A DNA stretch of 64,000 nucleotides, from the NCBI GenBank assembly GCA_028023455.1, contig JAQFVV010012404.1:13939421-14003420 (forward strand), read 5' to 3'. The stretch is from Epiperipatus broadwayi. Its lineage: Eukaryota; Onychophora; Udeonychophora; Euonychophora; Peripatidae. Both the position numbers and the translations under genes were made by a program. Of the stretch, positions 47,765 to 58,125 are shown piece by piece (position 1 is the stretch's first letter; every line of letters begins with the position of its first letter). The notes under the pieces were generated by a model, which worked only from the letters and a program-made list of their open reading frames with translations, was not told where the DNA came from and did not search any database.

Positions 47765-49159
47765 TCATAACTGCAACCTGGTTTGGAGAAACTGAGGATC
47801 ATGATCAGTTCTCCTATAGTCCTCTTTTGTATTATGAGGTGACATACTTCTGGATCGTCTCTTTGTTGAAAATTTATCATGTTTAACATTACTGTGATGT
47901 CTTGCTTCTTCACTTCTGTATTTTCTTTGGAGATCATTGTTACTGTTTGATCTTCTAATTATACGCGTCCGATATGGACCATGAACACCATCTGTGAATT
48001 TTTTTCTGTTCCTCTTCCATGGTGGTACTTCATTTTTATATAAAAGTTTCTTTTTAAATGGTTCTTCTGCCATAGTAATTATTTTTTTGGTATTTGTAAA
48101 GGTTTCTTGTTGCTTAATTTTTTTCACACTGATAAATCCCGAGTTTTCAGATTCCTTTTTGGTGTCTTTTCCTGCGCAAGCAACTATATTTTTAATAACT
48201 GTCTTTATATATTTTTTTTCTATACTCAATTTTTGATTTGAGTTTATTAAGCTTTTGTTTATAATTTTTATATATGGCTGAGGACTAACACACTTTTCTT
48301 TCCATTTTATGGTTTCTTTCTCTATCTCTGTTACTATTTCATAGCATATATCAGACAATTTTTCTGAAACATTTTCTTCTATATTGGACAGTTCCTTAGT
48401 TATGTGAGAATTAAGTTTTTGATTATGTTCATTTTCATGTTTTTCATCTTCTTGAAGATCAGAAGATTTTAATTTTGCTTTATTAGATTCATTTTCATCC
48501 ATTTGAAACTCTTTTACTGTATTTGATACAATTTCATTCTCAGCTTCTGTATATACTGTTTCTTTATTTTCAATTTTAGAGGTACATTCCACAATCAGAC
48601 TTTTTTCTGAAGGTAGACCAACAATTTCAAGATCACTCTTTGTAATTTCAATTTCTTCCTTTTTAACAATCTCAAATTTTGCTTCATCAGTAATAGGATA
48701 TTCAATTTGTGATTCCTTTAAAATATCTTTGGTTGGAAATTCCAAAGTCTCCTCCTCATCCAATTTTTTAGGTTGAATTATTTCCTTTATCAACTGGTTT
48801 AACTTTTCATTCTGATTTTTGAATGCTTCTTTAATTTGTTTTTCTATTCTTTGGTTTGCTTCTATTGCTTGCTTGTTATATTCTTCTCTTTGTTTGATAT
48901 CTTCTTCTCTTTGTTTATCCCATTTTTGGTTATCTTCTTCTCTTTGTTTATCCCATTTTTGGTTATATTCTTCTCTTTGTTTGATATCTTCTTCTCTTTG
49001 TTTATCCCATTTTTGGTTATCTTCTTCTCTTTGTTTATCCCATTTTTGGTTATCTTCTTCTCTTTGTTTGTCTCTTTTCTTTTGGTCTGCTTTTATAATT
49101 TCTATTATCTGAGCTATCGTAACTATTTTTTCTGTTTTTTGAGCCTCCATGTTTACCAT
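47765..49159 (-). CDS. 464-aa coiled-coil and RS-rich protein of the LTR element
   Basis: An intact ORF of 464 codons starts at ATG 49159 and stops at 47765. Residues ~1-28 precede an 11-residue repeat, DKQREEDNQKW with the variant DIKQREEYNQKW, running to about residue 98. This part is strongly helical and charged, a likely coiled coil, and continues to about residue 138. Residues ~138-330 are acidic and E/K/N-rich without hydrophobic core or membrane segments. From about 375 the chain turns basic (PPWKRNRKKF), with RRSNSNN and KRRSRSMSPH motifs, suggesting RNA binding. No CCHC knuckle and no catalytic domain can be seen. Long N-terminal EEK/QRE helices do occur in some Gypsy Gag proteins, so a Gag-derived packaging protein is an inference. 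The function is otherwise unknown. Confidence 0.7.
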   Translation of the reverse strand: MVNMEAQKTEKIVTIAQIIEIIKADQKKRDKQREEDNQKWDKQREEDNQKWDKQREEDIKQREEYNQKWDKQREEDNQKWDKQREEDIKQREEYNKQAIEANQRIEKQIKEAFKNQNEKLNQLIKEIIQPKKLDEEETLEFPTKDILKESQIEYPITDEAKFEIVKKEEIEITKSDLEIVGLPSEKSLIVECTSKIENKETVYTEAENEIVSNTVKEFQMDENESNKAKLKSSDLQEDEKHENEHNQKLNSHITKELSNIEENVSEKLSDICYEIVTEIEKETIKWKEKCVSPQPYIKIINKSLINSNQKLSIEKKYIKTVIKNIVACAGKDTKKESENSGFISVKKIKQQETFTNTKKIITMAEEPFKKKLLYKNEVPPWKRNRKKFTDGVHGPYRTRIIRRSNSNNDLQRKYRSEEARHHSNVKHDKFSTKRRSRSMSPHNTKEDYRRTDHDPQFLQTRLQL

Positions 49160-49366
49160 TTCTCCTTTGTTTTCTGAATCAGTAAGCTTCTCTCTCCATC
49201 CACACCATGACTTTACTCCATCTTCTTTGAAATGCCTGTTTCATTCTTTATGCCATTCATTTTTGTTTTGTTTTTCTTTTAAACTTTTATTTTTTTAACC
49301 TTCCTGAACAAATTACATCACTACATCATATGCACTGTTCATATCACAGAATCGTGATCTGCTTAT

Positions 49367-49645
49367 GCCTATGAGTAGGCTAGCTAGATCGGACCTCACA
49401 GTAGGGTGGCAAATTAACCGGCCTATGAGTAGGCTAGCCAGATAAGGCCTCACAGTAGGATGCCAAATGTAACCGGAGCCTATAGGTAGGTTAGTCAGGT
49501 AAAGCCTCACAGTTGGATGACAATGTAATAGGTGCCTATGGTTAGGCTAGCTGGATAAAGCCTCACAGTTGGACGACAAATATAATAGGTGCCTATGGTT
49601 AGGCTAGCTGGATAAAGCCTCACAGTTGGATGCCAAATGTAACCG
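49367..49645 (-). repeat. Leader tandem repeat carrying the LTR/primer-site junction
   Basis: Five units of 54-57 bp start at 49367, 49421, 49478, 49534 and 49591 (plus strand 'gcctatg...taggctagc...cctcacagt...gga'). Units 2 and 5 end in 'tgccaaatgtaaccgg'. The last unit's 'tgtaaccgg' is the first part of the right-hand LTR. Each unit therefore carries a version of the junction between LTR end and primer-binding site. Confidence 0.8.
49618..49635 (-). promoter_or_regulatory. Candidate tRNA primer-binding site
   Basis: Two bases inside the 5' LTR (sense minus) the sequence reads TGGCATCCAACTGTGAGG. It starts with TGG, as expected for pairing with a tRNA CCA end. I cannot say which tRNA it would match without a tRNA set. 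Similar sequences recur in each leader repeat unit. Confidence 0.4.
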
Positions 49646-51940
49646 GACCGCCATACAACCATTTTATTACGTCAGTTGTAACAATTTTCTGATGAGCATG
49701 CTGCAGGAAGGAACTATCAATTGATATTCTTAATGCAGATGTTAATGCCCCCCTACAACAATATTTCCTGCTCATCAGAGGATGTAGTACATAGAGACTG
49801 GAAACATCTAAATATTTCTATGTTTGGTTTCCCAAAGAGCGCCATTAGAGTTCCATCTCACTACAACCTGACTGGCCTAGGTCAAGTTATGTCAGATGTA
49901 GCTCAGTAAGCATGAGATTCTCATGAACCAGTGCTATAATTGGTGAGTGATGCAATAAAATAAAACAAAATTGGATAACTGGATAACCAATTTAATTTTT
50001 AGTAACAAAAAAAAATTTATTAAATAACAATTAATTAGCAATTTCTAACAAAGTTCATTTCTATCCACATGATAACTCATTTTCATTTTACTTATAAAAG
50101 AGTTAGAAGCAGTTCCTTTTTTTATCAATAGCTCATTTACAAATTCATTTATGAGAAGAAGTTTGGGAATATTCTAATTCAACAATAGTTCATTTTGAAT
50201 CCATTTATGAGAAGAAGCTTGGGAATATTCTAATTCAACAATAGTTCATTTTGAATCCATTTATGAGAAGAAGCTTGGGAATATTCTAATTCAACAATAG
50301 TTCATTTTGAATTCATTTATGAGAAGAAGCTTGGAAATATTCTAATTCAACAATAGTTCATTTTGAATTCATTTATGAGAAGAAGCTTGGAAATATTCTA
50401 ATTCAATAATAATTCATTTTGAATCCATTTATGAGAAGAAGCTTGGAAATATTCTAATTCAACAATAATTCATTTTGAATCCATTTATGAGAAGAAGCTT
50501 GGAAATATTCTAATTCAACAATAATTCATTTTGAATCCATTTATGAGAAGAAGCTTGGAAATATTCTAATTTAACAATAATTCATTTTGAATCCATTTAT
50601 GAGAAGAAGCTTGGAAATATTCCAATTCAACAATAGTTCATTTTTGTATTCCTTTATGAGAAGAAGCTTGGAAATATTCCAATTCAACAATAGTTTATTT
50701 TTGTATTCCTTTATGAGAAGAAGCTTAGTAGCAGTTAAGCATTTATGATTTATATAACATTTCGTTATCTTATGAATTATTACTGATTGGTAAACATTTA
50801 AATTCAGCAATTCTTGGTTTGTGGAGTATTCATCATTTGGTAATTAAAGCATTTATAATTTAGTCAAATATAAAAGTATATTCTTATACATAAACTCTGT
50901 TACATTATAAGAAGCTTAGAAGCAATCAAGTATTTATGATTTATACAGCATTTCATCATTTTATTAATTATTACCGATTGGTAGACATTTGAACTCAGCA
51001 ATTCTTGGTTTGTAGAGCATTTATCATTTGATAATTGAGGCATTTATAATTTAGCCAAATATAAAACTATATTCATATACATAAACTCTGTTTGGCTTGT
51101 GGAGCATTTATAATTTAGTCAAATATAAAAGTATATTCATATACATAAACTCTGTTTGGCTTGTGGAGCATTTATCATTTAGTAATTAAAGCATTTCTAA
51201 TTTATATAGTAAATACGTTCAAATATTTTTATAAATAAATTTGCGTATAACTATTTCATAACTTCATTTTATAACGTATGATAAACATGTTTTAATATTT
51301 TACAAAACAAATTCTATGTAATTATTTCATAATTCCACTTTATAACGTATGATAAATATGTTTTAATATTTTATAAAAATTACCTTCCAGTTTTGCAGTC
51401 TAATTTACTCAAAAGAAGGCGGGTTATTTCATCATTGGAAAGTCATGGCACAGCGTGGAGAGAATGAAGCTGCTAAATTACCCCATTGACATTATAATTC
51501 CTCTAGCAAAGTTTTCTTTTTCCATTTTCACGTTTAGTTAAAGCTATATTTTAATTTGTCAAAAGAATTAAGTAATACACTTTCTTTTTTTAAAAAAAAA
51601 ATTCAATATGTTCTGCTTCTCTGTGTAAGACGAAAGTTCTTTCTTTTTTTTTTTAACGACGTGCCTAATTTGAATATTGCCTCAGTTTAACTCAAGTATC
51701 TTTTTTCTTTCTTTTTAATGATTGGATAATTAATTTCTTTTCTTTTTATTGAGACAGATAAAAAAAAATAAGATGACTTAACATTTATTCAATTCCATCA
51801 ATAACAAAATTAAAAATATGATTTTTTTTTAAACAAATCAAAATTTATTGCGTTCCCAATTAGACTGAATCACGCTAGACATTTTTAAATGGGGGGGGGG
51901 TCTTTTGAATATTTATATGAGGAACAGGATATCTGTTTCA
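49638..51940 (-). repeat. 5' LTR (sense strand minus), 2303 bp
   Basis: Right-hand copy of the LTR, colinear with 44855-47168 throughout. It includes the 56-bp minisatellite at 50145-50725 and a G run of ten at 51891-51900 (eight in the other copy). On the sense strand an ATATAAATAT box lies about 20 bases from the LTR's 5' end, which is unusually close to the end for a promoter. Confidence 0.85.
50145..50725. repeat. 56-bp minisatellite in right LTR, 11 copies
   Basis: Same unit and same count of eleven as in the left LTR. The minus-strand open frame at 50571-50810 is generated by it. Confidence 0.9.
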
Positions 51941-54231
51941 ATATATATATATTGTACTGGATCCAATCTGAAGAAGATCCAGTGTACTCTATTTGCTAGG
52001 TTTAGCTGGGTTCAAACCTTATTTATCATAAATTTATAAGTTTATATTATAAATATTACATGAATGAACCAGCTCTCTGAGCAGAGGGGAAAATATTATT
52101 GATAGCAGAGCTGTCAACAATACCCACAATCAGACTGAGCTATGCAACATATAACATGATCACATTTCCAGATCATGGCCCACCTTGACTACTAGATTTA
52201 AACCCCCACTATCCAAGCACTTTATTTGTTTCAGAGTAAACCCCAGGGACAGTAGGCCCATAATCCAGTGCTCAAAACATCCCATAAATAGCTCAGTCTA
52301 AAGTAATACAATAACAAATTTTTTTAACTAGTGGTAAAAAGAATTGACTTACAAATTTAAGCTTAATGGTAGTTTATTTTAAATACACATTTATTATTAA
52401 GCTTTAAATACTTTATAAGAGCTTAATTAATTTAGATAATGATAATTATATATACTGACTATGCACACACTCTGCATTCATAAAATAAACTATAAGATAA
52501 CAAGCATTAAATGCATATGGTATTTAAATACCCAGAAAATCAATATAATACAACAAAGAATATTCACATACATGACATTTCAAAACACTCACATTAATAG
52601 TTCATTTATGCATGCTATAAAGTTCATCATTATGTGACTCTGGAAGGTTTTAAACTATTGCAATGGTTACTTTAAATGGAAATAAAAAAATGTTATATAT
52701 TACCTAGGATTTGAATGTGGATACTTCTTGCTATTTGCTGCTCTGATGAAAATATTTCTAACTGGTTAGATTTGAATTTTTCTTGTGGAGATTTGATGCT
52801 TATTATTCCAAGGCATTTTTTTTAAGACAATTAGATATTGGGCGGCTTCAGATTGTTATGCAGGCATCACTTTTATCAGGCAGGTTGGCTGTTTTATCGG
52901 ACTCAAGCTAAAGCAAAGTTGTATGTTTCTGATGATGATTAACAATGCATGATGAATTCTGGATACATACTAGGCTGATCTGATTAGTTGACTGAACTAA
53001 ACTGACTGCAATCTGAACTCTTTAATTAACTGAACTGGACTAATTGTTCAATGAAAAAACTGGACTATTTATTAGGATAAGCTGTTGTCATTTTGGTATC
53101 CTCCAGCTGGTAATTGAAATTCCTTAGCTAAGCTTTTAATCCTGTTGTTTTTAATTGCATTCCTCTGATAAGCTTTTAATTAGATGTTTTTCATTTGATA
53201 GCCATTGCAAATTTATTGTTGTTGATTTTTAATTAGTAGCCATTGCACATTTTGTTTTTATATTTTAACTCCTATATCATTTTTTAATATTTAACCCGCA
53301 CATATTTATTTTATCAACACACACATTTATTTTACTATTCCTTATACTTACAATCATTCATGATTAACACACATATATATTTGCATTTCTTTAAATTATG
53401 GGACAAGACTTTTTTTCTTTAAATTAAATGCAAAGAAATAATACAAATCTTTTATATAAAAGATTTATATTTTAAACTGATATACTTTTAATTTTTTCCC
53501 CTTCCAATTAATTACTTGTAATTTTATTTCAAACTAGAAAAAAACAACTCTTTAGACTTTTATTTTTAACATTTTAACTTATATAAATAACTTTTTAAAC
53601 TTTTAACCCTTTCTTTAAAGGAGAGGTTTTTTATTTCAATCATTTTTAGATAAAATTATTATATGTACCAATACGATATTGGTACAATATATATAGGTGT
53701 ATTACACATACTACCATCATACATATATAGCATCTTATTATTCAATCATTTATTATATTTTCTAAATTTATTTTAAAGTAATATATAAAGTAAAATTATG
53801 CCATGCACATGGCATGATGATGAAATCTGAAAATTATTAAGACAATAAATATTTGTTGAAAATATATTTTATCTTATAAATGAAATTTAACCAAGTGTAT
53901 CAATTGCTAAAGTTGTATGGGAAAATAAATGATTGAATCTTGGAAAACATCTTGGTCAAGCAATAATATAAAAAACAGGATTTATTTTTGGTACTTAAAA
54001 ATATAAAATTTGAAGGTGCTAATTGCTTGTCTCACTGGAAGAAAATTTGTTATTAAAATTATAACTTTTTGGAAGGTGAGTATAAATAAGCTAATACTCA
54101 TTAAAATCTTTGAAGCATCTGTTGACATAATCCACACTAGCTTAAATTTTGACATGGCTAAGTAGGGCATGCAGGAGTTACAGTTTCCAAACTGGGGAAA
54201 TTGTGATCTTTCTCTCCATTCTTTATGCATA
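51941..54231. other. Non-coding stretch
   Basis: Less AT-rich patches at 51950-52300 and 52680-53000 have no recognisable product. 'ggtttagctgggttcaaacc' at about 52000 has a B-box-like core but no A-box partner. The minus-strand frame at 53982-54230 has no domain. Confidence 0.4.
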
Positions 54232-54361
54232 GAGGTACATAGCTATTACAGTGATGGAAAACATTCCTGTTCAACTGGAGAAATGCTGCCTATCTGAAAA
54301 ACAAGAATTGCCACAAAACCTATCACAAAGAAGTTCCAACAGACAAGCTGCTACCATAACT
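54232..54361 (+). other. Candidate host exon
   Basis: A less AT-rich island preceded by acceptor-like sequence ('tttctctccattctttatgcatag' and 'gctattacag') runs as an open frame through VMENIPVQLEKCCLSEK and QELPQNLSQRSSNRQ. It reaches 'ataact|gtatgt', a donor-like site at about 54361. Composition on both sides is far richer in A+T. The protein fragment is polar and unknown to me. It could be an internal exon of a gene extending outside the window, or chance. Confidence 0.3.
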
Positions 54362-54894
54362 GTATGTAAAATCCCAAGATCACCACCAGCAGCTCTAAAA
54401 TGAACTTTAACTCTTAATTTAAAAGCTATAGCTATTATAAACCTAAATAAACATTCAAAATTAATTTCTAAAATCTTTATCTAAAGTAAATGTAGAGTCA
54501 CTAATAAATACTTGCCTAATGCCCTGTAATATTAAATCTGTAAAATCTCTAATATTATGTATGGTAAAAAAAAAAAAATCATAATTATCTGGTAATTGAA
54601 ATCTGTCTTTTACTTTCATGTTTGCTGTAGTGCCAATCTTGTTTTATAAATTTGAGTTCTTAATATTTTATTTATCTTATATATGTGATAATATGCCAAA
54701 TATACCTTGAAACCATGAGCATATTAAATTTAGTAGATATGTATTGAAGCTATCATTATTTATATCTTTGACTTAATAAATATAAAACCATACTTATTTA
54801 TCTTGATCTGACTCATTGTTTAGAAATCACATTAAGAATAATATCTGATCACTTTGTGATCATTATGATAATATATATTGAGTTAGATTTACAT
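54362..54894. other. AT-rich non-coding stretch
   Basis: No supported feature. Confidence 0.5.
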
Positions 54895-55062
54895 TAATTA
54901 TAAGTATGCAACTTTTTTTTCGCATTAAATAGTGAAGCTATAATTTTACTCTAATTTATAATAGCTTTGCTAAACGCTTTCGAGATTTCATGTTTGAATC
55001 TCATACTCATAGCTTTGTAACTAACGATTGTTATGATTATGCAAATGCATTTGAATTTTTAA

Positions 55063-56594
55063 TTAGTCCATTGTTTAGAGAGAGCAAAACATGCCTCTCT
55101 TCTATTAATGGCATTAATGTCATTTGCTATATAGAAAGCTTCTTTAACTTTTCTTTTGGCATCATTTTTTTTTCTGTACAAATTATTTGGGCAGAACTAG
55201 GTTCAAATACATGGCCTGTAGCTGCTTGGTGGTCCCAGAATACTGATGATCCTTCATTTTTATTTTTGACTCTATTGTAGAAATACCTATGTTGATAAAT
55301 TCTTGTGTTCAGGTTAGCCCGAGTTTTACCATAATATGATGCATGGCAGCCTAATTGAGGGCATGCCATTTTATAGACCACATGAGGGGCTTGATCTCTA
55401 TCTGTTTTATCTTTAGCATTATTTATCAGCCAGTTAGTGTTGGGAGGTGTTCTGAAACTAAATTTAAAATTGTTAGCCAATGTTTTTGCAATATTTGATG
55501 TTACATTAGGTACAAAAGGAATTGTTAGGTATTTCATATTGTCTTTAGGCAATTTATTTCTTAGTTTTCTATAAAATATTTTTATTTTCTGATTGATTGT
55601 ATTAGGTTTGAAGCCTATGTTAGTCATTTTCTTTGTATATTTGTCTATATTGTTTTTTCTATCTGCTAAATATTTACATAATTGGTGATTTCTAAAAAGA
55701 AACGCATTCATACCTGCCCATTTATATGTGTTGGGGGTGTTAGATTTTGGACTTGTATAACCTCGTATGTGCAATGATTTAATCATCATTTTATAATCCA
55801 AGTGTGTATTCTTTCTTTTTATTAACAAGTCTAGGTATTTTATTTCTTGTTCCTTGTTTTCCTCTGTTCTACTAAGGGTTAATCCTGAGATGGCTTGAAA
55901 TTCATTTTGTATGTTAATAGTGGTAGAAGGTTTTGCTGCAATAAAAATGTCATCAACATATCGAGAGTATATGAAAGTTGGATCCGTTGTGAAATATTTT
56001 GGAAGAATTTGTTTCTCTTAATGGTTTATGACAACACTAGCAACAACTCCACTCATAGGCAGTCCCATGGGCCAACCATCATTCATCACATACCATTTGT
56101 TTTCAAATTTAGCAACTATGTTGTTATCCAGCCACTTCAAAAACTCTATTATAAAATCAATTCGATTTTTTGGATAATTTTTCTTAATTAATTCATCTTT
56201 GATGATGGTAATGGATTTATTTCTGTTAATAGAGCCATAAAGTTCATTAACATCGCATACAGTCATTTTGTGTTCCAAATTTATTTTAGCATTTTTTATT
56301 CTTTCCACGAATTCAAATGAAGATTTGATAGTGTGGTTTCCAAATCCCAGGAAATCTATAAGCCACAGGTTAATAATTTTTGCAGTTTGGAAATAGTGGA
56401 CACCTCCAAAGTTGAGCATTAATCTAAGAGGAGAGTTTTCTTTATGCAATTTTATGTTGGCAAACATTCTAGGAGGTATGGAAGATGATGGATATATTCA
56501 AAAATACTCAGCCCTAGACAATGTTTTATCTTTATGGGACCTTAATATATTGGATATAAATCTATCTTTGTTGATTTTATTATTGATTTCAGTT
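55063..56594 (-). pseudogene. PLE reverse transcriptase plus GIY-YIG endonuclease
   Basis: Reading on minus from 56594, RT motifs appear in the expected order: PRMFANIKLHKENSPLRL (near 56480), motif A DVNELYGSIN, WLDNNIVAKF, motif B WPMGLPMSG, and motif C YVDDIFI at 55943-55960. Further on is the GIY-YIG part: VVYKMACPQLGCHASYYGKT at about 55385-55326, then TRIYQHR and HQAATGHVFEPSS. One in-frame TAA at 56018-56020 separates motif B from motif C in an otherwise open frame. A run of nine A (seven in the other arm) shifts the frame near 55165, so the true C-terminus ending CFALSKQWTN at 55063 is lost. The N-terminus is truncated. The protein would reverse-transcribe the element at a nicked target in the nucleus. 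Confidence 0.88.
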
Positions 56595-56597
56595 ATG

Positions 56598-57046
56598 CAT
56601 GTGAAACTCGGGCTAACCTGAACACAAGAATTTATCAACATAGGTATGTCTACATTAGGGTCAAAAATAAAAATGAAGGATCATCAGTATTCTGGGACCA
56701 CCAAGCAGCTACAGGCCATGTATTTGAACCTAGTTCTGCCCAAATAATTTGTACAGAAAAAAATGATGCCAAAAGAAAAGTTAAAGAAGCTTTCTATATA
56801 GCAAATGACATTAATGCCATTAATAGAAGAGAGGCATGTTTTGCTCTCTCTAAACAATGGACTAATTAAAAATTCAAACGCATTTGCATAATCATAACAA
56901 TCGTTAGTTACAAAGCTATGAGTATGAGATTCAAACATGAAATCTCGAAAGCTCTTAGCAAAGCTATTATAAATTAGAGTAAAATTATAGCTTCACTATT
57001 TAATGCGAAAAAAAAACTCACATACTTATAATTACAATTTTACTAG
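56598..57046 (+). pseudogene. Inverted duplicate of the PLE 3' part
   Basis: The plus strand starts inside the GIY-YIG domain (TRANLNTRIYQHRY), continues VKNKNEGSSVFWDHQAATGH and CTEKNDAKRKVKEAFYIAND, and ends CFALSKQWTN with stop 56867-56869. It then runs through about 175 bp of 3' flank shared with the other arm. Here the A run has seven bases and the frame is open, so this arm preserves the original C-terminus. The catalytic N-terminal half of the nuclease is absent. Confidence 0.8.
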
Positions 57047-57963
57047 TGAAGAGAAAAACAATTTATTTACATTAATTAAATATATTCTTATTTGTGATAT
57101 TATAATTATAAATTATAATCTTAAAAGTCATTTTATCTGATAGTGGAAGTCTAGTCATATGGGATATAGTGTTTTATAGTTTATAATAAAATTTAATCCC
57201 CTTGAATATATCTTTCTCCCCTTGTAGGATCTAATTTATGATGAGAATCAAATGCTTGTTAAACAAGAGTATAATTTAGTAATTTAGCCCTTTCAATATA
57301 GCATTGTGATGAACTGGCTTTTATTGGTAATGCAGATATTAGCTATCTGTTTTAAGGCACAATTAGTTCATTTTAACATATTTGTTAATTTCATCTTTAT
57401 GCATTGGATCTGTGAATTTATGAGATATATGTAGATATATCCTGACTTGCTAATCTCCAATGGGCTAATGGTGGAGGGCATCCCCATTTATTGACAACCC
57501 ATGTAATGGTGGATACAAAGTTACACCCAGAGATGATTTTGTTTGGGTAAGAGCACCAAACATGTTACTAGGATAAGGGCCCAGGACTCTTGAGTAGCTT
57601 ATCAGAGTTCCAGACTCATATTTCCTAATTAATGAATTTATTAGCAAGCTTTTCAGTTTAAATGTACCACATGTCCATTATATGAAAATAAATGCACATC
57701 TGCACTGCCACCTTGTTATTAAAATTTAGTAAAATGCCTATAAAAAAAGATATATAATCCAGTTTAGACTGTTCTTCCTTTATAAAATAAACATTCAGAA
57801 TTTATTTGAAACCATGAGAATCTCTGACTGATGAATTCTGATTTGCATCATTCTCAAGCTCTGTTATTATGTTTGAATCTTATTTAATTTAATGCAAACA
57901 GCAACCATGTATTAAACATCACATGATCATCATTTCTTATACTTGTTTATAACTGTTATTAAA
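57047..57963. other. Non-coding stretch
   Basis: A less AT-rich patch at 57455-57640 contains a 60-codon minus-strand frame without a domain. Nothing recognised. Confidence 0.45.
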
Positions 57964-58125
57964 ACAGGCAAAACTCACTATATGTATTGTCACACACAGC
58001 AAGCTATAATAATCAATGGATGTGAGAAGGCTTGTGCATAAAGTCCCCATCTACTGCCTACTCATCCAATAACCCCAGACTAGTTTTTACCTTGTGGCCT
58101 TCATCAGTGGCCTTTGATCTGAGAG
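57964..58125. mobile_element. MITE relic related to 23951-24228
   Basis: Shares the ordered blocks 'aatcaatggatg', 'gtgcataaa', 'cctactcatcc', 'ccccagacta' and 'ttcatcagtg' with the left arm and centre (or the complement of the right arm) of the foldback MITE at 23951-24228. The second arm is not clearly present, so this is a partial copy. Confidence 0.55.

Larger units (their letters stand above)
44855..51940 (-). mobile_element. Non-autonomous LTR retroelement with one ORF
   Basis: Two ~2.3-kb direct repeats (44855-47168 and 49638-51940) each begin TGTAACCGG and end CTGTTTCA on the plus strand, giving TG...CA ends, and enclose 2469 bp. Flanks are (AT)n on both sides, compatible with an ATAT-type target-site duplication that cannot be proved inside a microsatellite. 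The single long ORF and the priming signals place the sense strand on minus. A TGG-starting candidate primer-binding site lies just inside the right-hand LTR, and a purine-rich GGTGAGGGGTAA lies just before the left-hand LTR. No protease, RT, RNase H, integrase or tyrosine recombinase is present. The LTRs differ only by scattered substitutions and short indels, so insertion was fairly recent. It fits the LARD or TR-GAG descriptions. Confidence 0.82.
54895..57046 (-). mobile_element. Penelope-like element with inverted 3' duplicate
   Basis: A minus-strand PLE copy (about 56594 down to 54895) meets a plus-strand copy of its 3' part (56598-57046). Arms of about 430 bp (54895-55325 and 56598-57046) are reverse complements, from 'aattataagtatg' outward through 'ttcgcattaaatagtgaag' to 'actcgggctaacctgaacac'. 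PLEs often insert as 5'-truncated, inverted or tandem pairs, which matches this layout. The element lacks the N-terminal part of its protein. Confidence 0.82.

Noticed and set aside
47243-47770. Several 60-80-codon open frames on both strands in the LTR-element interior
   Set aside because: They overlap each other antisense, show no domain, and are explained by locally higher GC content.
48819-49177. Plus-strand open frames with SLCLSHFWLSS-type repeats
   Set aside because: Antisense shadow of the 33-bp repeat in the minus-strand ORF.
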